Origin: JBGNFV01 sp049645705 | GTDB taxonomy: Bacteria; Bacteroidota; Bacteroidia; Cytophagales; Cyclobacteriaceae | Assembly: GCA_049645705.1 (NCBI GenBank) | Contig: JBARUK010000002.1 | Span: 1-64,000 of the forward strand | Reading direction: 5' to 3' | DNA length: 64,000 bases | Shown: positions 55,480-63,428 of the stretch, in pieces | How positions within the stretch are numbered: the first letter of the stretch is position 1 | Layout: the number at the start of each line of letters is the position of its first letter | Made by a program: the position numbers and the translations under genes | The notes under the pieces: model-generated | What the model was told of the DNA's origin: nothing | Seen by the model: only the letters and a program-made list of their open reading frames with translations | The model's database searches: none

Positions 55480-56022
55480 ATGAGATACTACGATATCGAC
55501 ATATACAAGCTCACTGACGGCACTCATACTTTTCAGTTCGAACTGAATAAGCAGTTTTTCGATACATTTAGCTACGGGCTTTTTGATAAAGGGTCCGGAA
55601 CAGTAGATGTGACACTGGAAAAGTCCGATACGGTGATTGCAGCTACTTACAGATTAAATGGTTCGGTAGAACTGACCTGTGATCGTAGCCTGGAGCCTTT
55701 TGATCATACCTTTACGGTAGAGAACAGAATGCTTTATAAATTTGGTGAAGAAGAGCAGGAACTGGACGACGACATAACGATCATCACGCATAATACGCAG
55801 GCGATCAACGTAGCCCAGCCTATTTACGACTATATCGGACTGACCATCCCGATCAAAAAACTGCATCCCGATCTAAGGGAAGCAGAAGATGATTCGGAAG
55901 AAGAGGATGCAGGTACGCTGGTATACACCTCTGCCGAAGAAGGCAGTGAAGATACCGATCAGGACACTGGTGACGAGTCTACCGATCCGAGATGGGAAGC
56001 ATTAAAGAATTTGAAGCGATAA
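55480..56022 (+). CDS. DUF177 (YceD-like) protein
   Basis: A 180-residue protein with the DUF177 core (conserved CDRSLEPFDHTF near residue 70) and an acidic C-terminal tail. DUF177 is found almost always before rpmF and is linked with 23S rRNA or 50S maturation. ATG at 55480 (MRYYDIDIYKL) is preferred over TTG at 55471. rpmF follows after 22 bases. Confidence 0.85.
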   Translation: MRYYDIDIYKLTDGTHTFQFELNKQFFDTFSYGLFDKGSGTVDVTLEKSDTVIAATYRLNGSVELTCDRSLEPFDHTFTVENRMLYKFGEEEQELDDDITIITHNTQAINVAQPIYDYIGLTIPIKKLHPDLREAEDDSEEEDAGTLVYTSAEEGSEDTDQDTGDESTDPRWEALKNLKR

Positions 56023-56044
56023 GAAGCGATAAACTGAAGTAGAA

Positions 56045-56236
56045 ATGGCGCATCCTAAAAGGAAAACATCAAAGACCAGAAGGGATAAAAGAAGAACCCA
56101 TTATAAAACGAGTGCCCCTAATCTGGCAATCTGTCCTGCTACCCAGGAGTTTCACCTGTCTCATCGTGCTCACTGGCACGAAGGTAAACTCTATTATAAA
56201 GGTAAGGTAATAATGGAGAAAGAGACGCTGGTCTGA
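56045..56236 (+). CDS. rpmF: 50S ribosomal protein L32
   Basis: A 63-residue ribosomal protein beginning MAHPKRKTSKTRRDKRR, the L32 signature. Only one cysteine is left (ICPATQEF), so this is the zinc-independent form. It is coupled in position to DUF177. The terminator 100 bases downstream separates it from fabH. Confidence 0.96.
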   Translation: MAHPKRKTSKTRRDKRRTHYKTSAPNLAICPATQEFHLSHRAHWHEGKLYYKGKVIMEKETLV

Positions 56237-56335
56237 TATAATGACACTTCTGACCGGCAAACGGTATGGCTCGGGATATGCGAACCTGTTCACATTCTCC
56301 GGGCCTGTTCGTTTTATCAGCATAGAAGGTTGATT

Positions 56336-56384
56336 AAAAGGGAACATCTCCGCGGCCAATTATGTCCGGGTATGTTCCCTTTTT
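56336..56384. terminator. Terminator between rpmF and fabH
   Basis: A perfect 12-bp stem (56336-56347 with 56372-56383) with a 24-base loop, A tract before and T tract after. It acts in both directions and closes DUF177-rpmF. Confidence 0.8.
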
Positions 56385-56456
56385 GTTTTCAGCTAAGGAA
56401 TAAACAACAGACTCAGTCACAGCCGGCAATCAGAATTCTTTCCGAAAAACCCTTAG

Positions 56457-56487
56457 TGCTGAAATGTATTTTATCCAGGTTTCAGCA
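56457..56487. promoter_or_regulatory. Inverted repeat upstream of fabH
   Basis: TGCTGAAA (56457-56464) and TTTCAGCA (56480-56487) are perfect inverted 8-mers with a 15-base spacer, ending 21 bases before the fabH ATG. It may be an operator or a 5' leader hairpin controlling fatty-acid initiation genes. Confidence 0.45.
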
Positions 56488-56508
56488 AAACGCACAACCC
56501 CTTAGCGA

Positions 56509-57507
56509 ATGACTAACGTAAGAGCAAAAATCACCGGTGTAAACGGGTATGTTCCCCCGTACATTCTCACCAATAAGGAACTGGAAACCATCGTCGACAC
56601 AACCGACGAGTGGATCACCTCGCGAACGGGTATTAAACAAAGGCACATTCTCAAAGGTGAGGACCAGGGCACTTCCGTTATAGGGATCGAGGCTGTAAAA
56701 GGCCTGCTTGAGAAAACAAATACAAGGCCGGAAGATGTGGAGTTGCTGATCTGCGCGACCACTACCCCGGATATGCTGTTCCCGGCCACCGCCAATATCA
56801 TTTCCAATGGGGTGGGCCTGGTAAACGCCTTTTCTTACGATCTTCAGGCAGCCTGTTCAGGTTTCCTGTTTGCTCTTACCACTGCTTCCCAGTTTATCGA
56901 ATCAGGTAAATACAAAAAAATCATTGTCGTAGGTGCGGACAAGATGTCCAGCATAGTGGACTATAATGACCGTACCACCTGCATCATATTTGGTGATGGT
57001 GGTGGTGCTGTCATGCTGGAACCTACAGAAGATAATGAAGGCATAATGGATGCCATGCTGCATACCGATGGCTCCGGCGAGCCCTTCCTGCACATGAAAG
57101 CGGGGGGTAGCCGTCGTCCCTCCAGCGCCGAGACAGTGGCAAGAGGGGAGCATTACGTGCACCAGGAAGGCAGCACCGTATTTAAATTTGCCGTTACCAA
57201 TATGGCCGAGGTCTCAGCCAATATTATGGAGAAGAATAACCTGAGCGGCGATGATATTGCCTGGCTGGTACCCCACCAGGCCAATAAGCGAATCATAGAT
57301 GCCACGGCTAATCGGATGGGTGTAGGCAGCGAAAAAGTCATGCTCAATATCCATAAATATGGTAATACTACCAGCGGCACTATACCCCTGTGCCTGTGGG
57401 AGTATGAGAGTCAACTAAAGAAAGGGGACAATCTTGTACTTGCCGCATTCGGCGGTGGTTTTACCTGGGGAGCTGTCTACGTGAAGTGGGCATACGACCC
57501 GAAATAA
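56509..57507 (+). CDS. fabH: 3-oxoacyl-ACP synthase III
   Basis: Starts fatty-acid synthesis by condensing acetyl-CoA (or a branched primer) with malonyl-ACP. The 332 residues contain the catalytic triad Cys (LQAACSGFLFAL, near 112), His (VPHQANKRI, near 256) and Asn (HKYGNTTSGTIPL, near 286). Relatives often have plsX between rpmF and fabH; here that gene is missing. efp follows after 58 bases. Confidence 0.95.
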   Translation: MTNVRAKITGVNGYVPPYILTNKELETIVDTTDEWITSRTGIKQRHILKGEDQGTSVIGIEAVKGLLEKTNTRPEDVELLICATTTPDMLFPATANIISNGVGLVNAFSYDLQAACSGFLFALTTASQFIESGKYKKIIVVGADKMSSIVDYNDRTTCIIFGDGGGAVMLEPTEDNEGIMDAMLHTDGSGEPFLHMKAGGSRRPSSAETVARGEHYVHQEGSTVFKFAVTNMAEVSANIMEKNNLSGDDIAWLVPHQANKRIIDATANRMGVGSEKVMLNIHKYGNTTSGTIPLCLWEYESQLKKGDNLVLAAFGGGFTWGAVYVKWAYDPK

Positions 57508-57565
57508 ACCACTGATTTTTATATTCGTTACGTATTCGTATTTTAAGACAAATTAACCAAATATA

Positions 57566-58129
57566 ATGGCCACTACTGCTGATTTCCGAAATGGAATGTG
57601 CATAGAATACAATAACGATCTTTACTGGATCGTAGAATTCCAGCACGTAAAACCAGGAAAGGGTCCTGCTTTTGTCCGTACCAAGCTTAAGAATGTAAAG
57701 ACCGGGCGTGTATTAGAAAATACGTTTAACTCCGGCGTCAAAGTCAATACAGCCCGTATTGAAAGAAGACCACATCAGTTTCTTTATAAGGATGATCTCG
57801 GACATCATTTTATGGATAGTAATACCTTCGAACAGCTACAGATCGAAGAGTCTATCATCAACGCGCCTCAGTTTATGAAGGACGGACAGATAGTCGATAT
57901 ATTGGTCCATGATGAAACCGAAACTCCACTGGGGGTAGAATTACCTCCTTTTGTAGAACTACAGGTTACCTATACCGAGCCGGGTATAAGAGGGGATACT
58001 GCCACTAATGCCACTAAAGCGGCGGAGCTCGAGACCGGCACGACTATTCAGGTGCCACTATTTATTGACCAGGACCAGATGATCCGTGTAGACACCCGGA
58101 CAGGATCCTATCATGAACGCGTAAAGTAA
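57566..58129 (+). CDS. efp: Elongation factor P
   Basis: Relieves ribosome stalling at proline runs. The 187 residues have three beta-barrel domains and the modified tip loop HVKPGKGPAFVR, with Lys at residue 32. The modifying enzyme is not in the window. It is 5 bases before accB, probably one transcript. Confidence 0.96.
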   Translation: MATTADFRNGMCIEYNNDLYWIVEFQHVKPGKGPAFVRTKLKNVKTGRVLENTFNSGVKVNTARIERRPHQFLYKDDLGHHFMDSNTFEQLQIEESIINAPQFMKDGQIVDILVHDETETPLGVELPPFVELQVTYTEPGIRGDTATNATKAAELETGTTIQVPLFIDQDQMIRVDTRTGSYHERVK

Positions 58130-58134
58130 ACTCA

Positions 58135-58635
58135 ATGAAAGCCAAAGAAATCCAGGAACTAATCGACTTTATCAGCCAGTCAGGTCTGGATGAAGTCAAT
58201 ATTGAAACCGAAGAGTTTAAGCTCAAGGTTAAAAAATACAGCGATGCCCGTATGCAGCCTGCAAGCCCTGCGCCCAGTGCTCCTGCGGCCGCTCCGGCCA
58301 GCCAGCCAGCTTCATCCCAGAACAACTCGTCTGCCCAGCCGCAGCCTTCAGCCTCCGATGAAAGCAAAACATCAGGCGAAAGTGACGATTCTAAATACCT
58401 GACCGTCAAATCGCCTATGATCGGTACCTTCTACCGTTCTTCCAGCCCTGACAGTCCTGCGTTTGTAAATGTCGGTGATAAGGTCAATGCTGGCGAAACA
58501 GTCTGTATCGTGGAAGCTATGAAGCTTTTCAACGAGATCGAATCCGAGGTATCCGGTACCATCGTGAAGGTTTTGATAGAAAACGCTTCTCCTGTAGAAT
58601 ACGACCAGCCTCTGTTCCTGGTAGATCCCAGCTAA
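58135..58635 (+). CDS. accB: Biotin carboxyl carrier protein of acetyl-CoA carboxylase
   Basis: Carries carboxybiotin between the two half reactions of acetyl-CoA carboxylase. The 166 residues have an N-terminal docking part, an Ala/Pro/Ser-rich linker (about 40-85), and a C-terminal biotinyl domain with VEAMKLFNEIE, biotin on Lys 130. accC follows after 51 bases. Confidence 0.96.
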   Translation: MKAKEIQELIDFISQSGLDEVNIETEEFKLKVKKYSDARMQPASPAPSAPAAAPASQPASSQNNSSAQPQPSASDESKTSGESDDSKYLTVKSPMIGTFYRSSSPDSPAFVNVGDKVNAGETVCIVEAMKLFNEIESEVSGTIVKVLIENASPVEYDQPLFLVDPS

Positions 58636-58686
58636 TAGTCCGGCAGACTTTATTGCTGAACCATTTAATCACTAAACAGAGCTAGC

Positions 58687-60036
58687 GTGTTTAAAAAAAT
58701 ACTTATTGCCAACCGGGGAGAAATTGCCCTGAGGGTTATCCGTACCTGCCGGGAAATGGGCATACGTACGGTAGCCGTTTATTCCAAAGCCGACGAAGAC
58801 AGCCTGCACGTCAGGTTTGCCGACGAGGCCGTATGTATAGGGCCCGCTTCCAGTGCTCTTTCATACCTGAACATGCCCAATATTATTGCTGCCGCTGAGG
58901 TTACCAATTCTGATGGCATCCACCCCGGCTACGGATTTCTATCTGAGAATGCTGAGTTTTCGCGCATTTGTGAGGAGTACGGCATCAAATTTATAGGTGC
59001 AAGCCCTGAAATGATTCGTAGAATGGGTGACAAGGCAACTGCCAAAGCCACTATGAAAGAAGCAGGCGTACCTACTATTCCGGGCAGTGAAGGGCTTTTA
59101 GATACCATTGAAGAAGGACTTGAAATTGCTAAAGAAATAGGATATCCTGTTATACTGAAAGCTACCGCAGGTGGCGGAGGTAAGGGTATGCGGATCGTGA
59201 ACAACCCTGACGGCTTTAAGAAGGCCTGGGACGATGCACGCCGCGAAGCAGGTGCCTCATTTGGCAACGAAGGCCTGTACCTGGAGAAGTTCGTAGAAGA
59301 GCCCCGCCATATCGAGATACAGATTGTAGGCGATCAGCGCGGCAAGGCCTGTCACCTGTCAGAGCGTGACTGCTCTATTCAGAGGCGCCACCAGAAGCTG
59401 GTAGAAGAGACCCCCTCTCCTATCATGACAGACGACCTGCGAAAGCGTATGGGAGAAGCTGCTATAAAAGGAGCCGAAGCTATCGCCTACGAAGGTGCCG
59501 GTACCATTGAGTTTCTGGTAGACAAGCACATGAACTTCTACTTCATGGAAATGAATACCCGTATTCAGGTAGAGCACCCGATTACGGAACAGGTAACTGA
59601 TTTTGACCTTATCAAAGAGCAGATCAAGGTAGCTGCCGGACATAATATTTCAGGGCAAAACTATTTCCCCAACCTCCATTCTATGGAGTGTCGTATTAAT
59701 GCAGAGGACCCGGCCAATGGCTTCAGACCTTCTCCCGGCAAGATAACTAACCTGCATCTGCCTGGCGGACATGGTGTTAGAGTAGACACACACGTGTATG
59801 CAGGCTACACCATTCCTCCTAACTACGATAGTATGATCGCCAAGCTGATTGTCTCAGGTCAGTCCAGAGAGGAAACTATTGTGAGAATGAAGCGGGCACT
59901 GCAGGAATTTGTGATCGAAGGGGTAAAAACTACAATACCTTTCCACATACACCTTATGGATAACGAAAACTTCCGCAAGGGTAACTTTACGACTAAATTT
60001 CTCGATGACTTTGACTTCTCTGTACTGAAGAAGTAA
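58687..60036 (+). CDS. accC: Biotin carboxylase subunit of acetyl-CoA carboxylase
   Basis: ATP-grasp enzyme that carboxylates biotin. The 449 residues begin FKKILIANRGEIALRVIR, with TAGGGGKGMR (near 160), the Glu/Asn metal site in FMEMNTRIQVEHP (near 287) and RINAEDP. It starts at GTG. It closes the fabH-efp-accB-accC run, and a strong terminator follows. Confidence 0.96.
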   Translation: MFKKILIANRGEIALRVIRTCREMGIRTVAVYSKADEDSLHVRFADEAVCIGPASSALSYLNMPNIIAAAEVTNSDGIHPGYGFLSENAEFSRICEEYGIKFIGASPEMIRRMGDKATAKATMKEAGVPTIPGSEGLLDTIEEGLEIAKEIGYPVILKATAGGGGKGMRIVNNPDGFKKAWDDARREAGASFGNEGLYLEKFVEEPRHIEIQIVGDQRGKACHLSERDCSIQRRHQKLVEETPSPIMTDDLRKRMGEAAIKGAEAIAYEGAGTIEFLVDKHMNFYFMEMNTRIQVEHPITEQVTDFDLIKEQIKVAAGHNISGQNYFPNLHSMECRINAEDPANGFRPSPGKITNLHLPGGHGVRVDTHVYAGYTIPPNYDSMIAKLIVSGQSREETIVRMKRALQEFVIEGVKTTIPFHIHLMDNENFRKGNFTTKFLDDFDFSVLKK

Positions 60037-60058
60037 AGCTTACCGGGCTTAAATATTC

Positions 60059-60096
60059 AGAGCCATGTGCCTTACGGTACATGGCTCTTCTTTTTT
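60059..60096 (+). terminator. Terminator after accC
   Basis: A perfect 10-bp stem (60059-60068 with 60079-60088), which can extend inward by three pairs, is followed by a T run. Confidence 0.88.
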
Positions 60097-60108
60097 AATT
60101 TAAAATAA

Positions 60109-60384
60109 TTACAGGAATAGCTGCTGGGCGCCTACTGCAAGTATGGTTGTCACCGCAGCTATCAGAACAAGCAGCCAGGTCATATTTGTTACCTGATCCT
60201 GCTTATGTCCTTCGATTTTCTCGCGGATTTGCCGACATTGCATGAGGTTTGAAGAGAGCAGCCGCTCTGCTTTGGATTGGTCATTGTGATCCACCACGTC
60301 CCGCAACAGCGCATACTGGCTGCAAACGGGACAATCGTGATCCTCGGTAATAGAAAAATAATTCATGTTATTTAGATTGTTCAA
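60109..60384 (-). CDS. Small tail-anchored protein with CPVC motif
   Basis: A 91-residue protein. A CPVC pair (residues 18-21) suggests metal or redox chemistry in a short N-terminal head, a helical middle follows, and residues 68-88 are a hydrophobic helix at the C-terminus, so it is probably anchored by its tail. ATG at 60384 or 60366 are both possible. I recognise no family. It converges on accC across its terminator. Confidence 0.55.
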   Translation of the reverse strand: MNNLNNMNYFSITEDHDCPVCSQYALLRDVVDHNDQSKAERLLSSNLMQCRQIREKIEGHKQDQVTNMTWLLVLIAAVTTILAVGAQQLFL

Positions 60385-60486
60385 TATTATTTACGGTGAA
60401 ACCTGACAGTCTGTTACACTTTCTATTGACAAGGCAAACAATAACCACGAATTCCCTTTATTACTTTACTCCGATATAGTATATTG

Positions 60487-60918
60487 ATGAAAACTAGACT
60501 TCACTACATCGCCGATAAAGAATATCAAAGTGTGAATGAGCATGGTAATACGCTCAGCATTGATATGTACAATGGCAAAGAAAAAGCGCATCAGTCTCCT
60601 ATGGAACTTCTGCTGTCGGCTGTAACGGCCTGTGCAGCAGTAGATGTGGTAGAAATACTGAAAAAGAAAAGAAAGACCATCGATGACCTGAGAGTATCTG
60701 CCGAGGGTAACAGAAACCCAGAACCACCCAGATACTTTACTGATGTGGCACTCCACTTTACCCTCGTATCCCCAGATACGGATAAAGAAACACTCGAAAA
60801 GGTGGTTGCACTCACAATTGACAAATACTGTTCGGTAGCCAGCACTATAGATGGAAAGGCAAACTTGTCCTACTCAGTGGAAATTGTAAAAAAGGAGGAA
60901 CTGCATGCTGGTAGTTGA
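60487..60918 (+). CDS. OsmC/Ohr-family protein
   Basis: A 143-residue OsmC-like thiol peroxidase. The two redox cysteines are in VTACAAVDVV (C49) and DKYCSVAST (C115), as in the YhfA/OsmC branch. It reduces organic hydroperoxides in relatives. ATG at 60487 is chosen over a TTG one codon upstream. The next gene begins 14 bases before this stop, which places it at the head of the TIR-SLOG run, though it may simply share the transcript. Confidence 0.85.
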   Translation: MKTRLHYIADKEYQSVNEHGNTLSIDMYNGKEKAHQSPMELLLSAVTACAAVDVVEILKKKRKTIDDLRVSAEGNRNPEPPRYFTDVALHFTLVSPDTDKETLEKVVALTIDKYCSVASTIDGKANLSYSVEIVKKEELHAGS

Positions 60919-61147
60919 TCACCTTCAGCACAATGACTGCAGGATTACCTTGTTTGAATGGAACGGTAAGTACCTTATAAAATTTGAGCGGGGACTTGTT
61001 GAACTTACCTACAAGGTCAGCCAGATGGAGATTCCTAACAATGAGGAACTTAAGAGTTTTATAGATGATAGCTTTATAAAGGAAGCCTTGCAGCAACTGA
61101 CCCAGATGGAGGTTACGCTGGGACATGCTTTAGAAAGGCACCAATAA
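60905..61147 (+). CDS. Unknown 80-residue protein linked to TIR-SLOG genes
   Basis: A short soluble protein with a beta-rich N-terminal half (ITLFEWNGKYLIKFERG) and a helical C-terminal half. It overlaps the OsmC gene by 14 bases and ends 9 bases before the TIR-like gene, so it is part of the same transcript. I recognise no family. It could belong to the OsmC gene or to the defence-like genes downstream. Confidence 0.6.
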   Translation: MLVVDHLQHNDCRITLFEWNGKYLIKFERGLVELTYKVSQMEIPNNEELKSFIDDSFIKEALQQLTQMEVTLGHALERHQ

Positions 61148-61156
61148 ACATACTTT

Positions 61157-61750
61157 ATGAATTCAAAGCATAAGATCTTTATTTCATTTCATCATAATAA
61201 TGAGAACGATAAAGATGGTGGCCTCTACCGAAATGCATTTGAGAGCCTTATTGGAGATGAAATTACCGGCATTGAAACTAATGCCATTCATGAAGGGGAT
61301 ATAAACCCCGATCTACCCGAGGCAGAAATCAAAGATAGAATCTGCAATAACTTTATCAAAGACACACACGTGACGGTCGTTCTCATCGGCCCTGCAACTT
61401 TCTGCAGAAAATACATTGACTGGGAGATAAGTGCTTCTTTACGAACCCGACCCGACGGCTATCCTTCAGGGTTACTCGGCATTATCCTGCCGGAACACCC
61501 TGAATACCTGAAAGAAAAAGTTGATCCGGCCACTATACCGGCCAGGCTTACCGATAACCTTACCACAGGCTTTGCCACATTGTGCCACTGGACGTTATCT
61601 GTACACAGAATGGTCAGGCTAATACAGGAAGCTGCCCATAAGCGAAAAAGATATCATTTTGATGATTCCAGAAGTTTATTGAACTTTGACCTGGATCCGA
61701 GAAGCAGAATTCACTACAAAGAGAAAAAATACGTTTCCCTGTCCAGTTAG
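61157..61750 (+). CDS. TIR-like domain protein (DUF1863, ThsB type)
   Basis: A 197-residue protein whose first ~150 residues are a MTH538-type TIR-like domain, the family of ThsB in Thoeris defence. The first strand reads KHKIFISFHHNNEN, then FIKDTHVTVVLIGPAT, and KYIDWEISASL with Glu 90 at the position of the catalytic glutamate of TIR enzymes. In Thoeris such proteins make a cyclic ADP-ribose-type signal from NAD+ on phage infection. No membrane segment or second domain is seen; the last 45 residues are basic. A SLOG protein gene follows after 32 bases. Confidence 0.82.
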   Translation: MNSKHKIFISFHHNNENDKDGGLYRNAFESLIGDEITGIETNAIHEGDINPDLPEAEIKDRICNNFIKDTHVTVVLIGPATFCRKYIDWEISASLRTRPDGYPSGLLGIILPEHPEYLKEKVDPATIPARLTDNLTTGFATLCHWTLSVHRMVRLIQEAAHKRKRYHFDDSRSLLNFDLDPRSRIHYKEKKYVSLSS

Positions 61751-61782
61751 CAAAAACTTAATTATAGTCTTTAAAACCTACT

Positions 61783-62688
61783 GTGCATTACCAGGAAGAT
61801 ATCCATATCTATAGAAAATTCATCAATAAGCAGATAGGTATCAGCATGTCTGTCCCCGAGGACGGAAGCGACTTTGACCCGGACTACTATAATAAAATTA
61901 TAGACAAGCAGAGGGAAATCGTACGCTACCTGCAGTATTCCGGCCTTACTATCGGATTTGGAGGGGACTTCAGAAGTTTGAGTGCACAGGGCATTACGCT
62001 GTCCCTGATCCAGCAGCTATCTCACAACTCTCATTTGAAATACAGGCAGCGAAACCTGCTGGTAAACTACGTAGCCTGGCCTATATCCATCATCATGTCC
62101 CCGGCTGATTTCAGTGAAAACCCGGATAAAATGAGCTGTCGTCTTATCAGTATGCCCAAAGAGCTGATGGAAGATGCCGACCCCAGGGTTTTCATTCCAC
62201 CGGGTAACATAAACCAAAAATACTGCTGGGCACGCTCGCTCTCTTCTATGCGGCAGCAAATGGCACGCCATATGGATAGCCGCGTGGCTATCTGCGGAAA
62301 ACCTTCCAGCTACAAGGGCTTCCACGCTGGCGTACTGGAAGAAATCTACTGGACCATGCGGTATAATAAGCCGGTATTTCTGCTGGGCTCCTTTGGTGGT
62401 GTCACCAAAGATATTGCCGCCGCACTTGCCGGAGAGGTGCCTGAGCACTTAACAGAAGAGTATCAGCGGCAGGACTATGACCGCGCCAATTTCCTGGACT
62501 ACGCCCGTCTCAAAATGGGTGACGAGTTTATCTGTCCAAATGAGATAATCACCTTTTTTAATGAAAGAGGCCTGGATGGTCTGAACAATGGCCTGAGCGA
62601 AGAAGAAAACGAGCACCTTATTAAAACTAATCACGTAAGTGAAATGATAACCCTTATGATTAAGGGACTCACTTACACCTTTGGCTGA
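61783..62688 (+). CDS. SLOG-fold protein, candidate nucleotide-signal sensor
   Basis: A 301-residue protein with a Rossmann-like SLOG fold. Residues 18-24 form IGISMSV, then GLTIGFGGDFRS (56-65), DSRVAICGKPSSYKG (165-179), GVLEEIYWTM (183-192, the LOG-type acidic helix), and FLLGSFGGVTKD (199-210). This matches stand-alone SLOG proteins predicted to bind or cleave nucleotide signals. In Thoeris the SLOG domain of ThsA binds the TIR product. The start is GTG at 61783, because the next ATG would delete the first strand. The stop overlaps the next ATG by one base (TGATG), so the two products are made together. Confidence 0.78.
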   Translation: MHYQEDIHIYRKFINKQIGISMSVPEDGSDFDPDYYNKIIDKQREIVRYLQYSGLTIGFGGDFRSLSAQGITLSLIQQLSHNSHLKYRQRNLLVNYVAWPISIIMSPADFSENPDKMSCRLISMPKELMEDADPRVFIPPGNINQKYCWARSLSSMRQQMARHMDSRVAICGKPSSYKGFHAGVLEEIYWTMRYNKPVFLLGSFGGVTKDIAAALAGEVPEHLTEEYQRQDYDRANFLDYARLKMGDEFICPNEIITFFNERGLDGLNNGLSEEENEHLIKTNHVSEMITLMIKGLTYTFG

Positions 62689-63428
62689 TGGCAACTTTTT
62701 TTTCACAGATTACAGAAGAGCTTTCGTGGCAGGAAGGCGAAACCGGCCTGGCCAAACTCTCTCTCCTGAAAGAAGGCGATGACAGGAACCGGCTACTGTT
62801 TACAAATCAACGCCTTATCGTATTTCGTCACGGAAAACTTTCTACCTACGACAGGTCACGACTAAGCCACATCAGCCTGGGACACAAAAAACTTCTGGGA
62901 CCCCTGATCGGCGGAGGTATAGCCGGGGGTCTTACGCTCTTTGCCATATTTAAGGGCATAGCCGCAAGTTCGCTGGCCATTATCCTGCTCATCATCTGTG
63001 CCTACCTGTTTTACCTGGGCATCAGTGGCTCTCCCGCGCTCATCATTTACCAGGGTGCTGGGCGAAACGCCGCCTCTGATATTATTCTTATTCCCCGTGG
63101 CGGAGAGGGTGTGCAGGGGTTTATAGGCTATGTAAACCGGCAACTGATCGTACGGGAAGAACAGGACATGCACCTGACTGTGGACCAGAATGCCTGGGAG
63201 CACCTGCTGAGCCAGGGGATACTAAAGCCCGCCGAAAGCTACTTCACACTAAGCAAAACCCCTTCCGTATCAAATACAAAGGTGAGGTTGCGTGTTCTCC
63301 AGGAAAGACTGGAAAATGAGATCCGCTACGAAAAAAATAAAGACGGCATTATGGAATACCGTCTTTATAGTCCTTTGGAAAGGCACCAGGTCCGTTTGTA
63401 CAAAGAGCCTCAGCAGCCCGTAAGCTAG
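62688..63428 (+). CDS. Two-helix membrane protein with PH-like flanks
   Basis: A 246-residue protein. The N-terminal part (about 30-65, RLLFTNQRLIVFRHGKLSTY) resembles a bacterial PH/GRAM-type strand pair, two close hydrophobic helices follow (about 71-90 and 92-112), and the C-terminal half is soluble (IILIPRGGEGVQGF). It is translationally coupled to the SLOG gene. Its place after TIR and SLOG makes it the likely membrane effector of the set, by analogy to TM effectors in other signalling defence systems; that role is inferred. The end overlaps the convergent aconitase stop by 4 bases. Confidence 0.65.
   Translation: MATFFSQITEELSWQEGETGLAKLSLLKEGDDRNRLLFTNQRLIVFRHGKLSTYDRSRLSHISLGHKKLLGPLIGGGIAGGLTLFAIFKGIAASSLAIILLIICAYLFYLGISGSPALIIYQGAGRNAASDIILIPRGGEGVQGFIGYVNRQLIVREEQDMHLTVDQNAWEHLLSQGILKPAESYFTLSKTPSVSNTKVRLRVLQERLENEIRYEKNKDGIMEYRLYSPLERHQVRLYKEPQQPVS
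63331..63368 (-). terminator. Aconitase terminator inside the convergent gene
   Basis: On the minus strand a perfect 10-bp stem (63368-63359 with 63346-63337) with a 12-base loop is followed by seven T. It lies 57 bases past the aconitase stop and entirely inside the coding sequence of the two-helix membrane protein. Confidence 0.75.
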
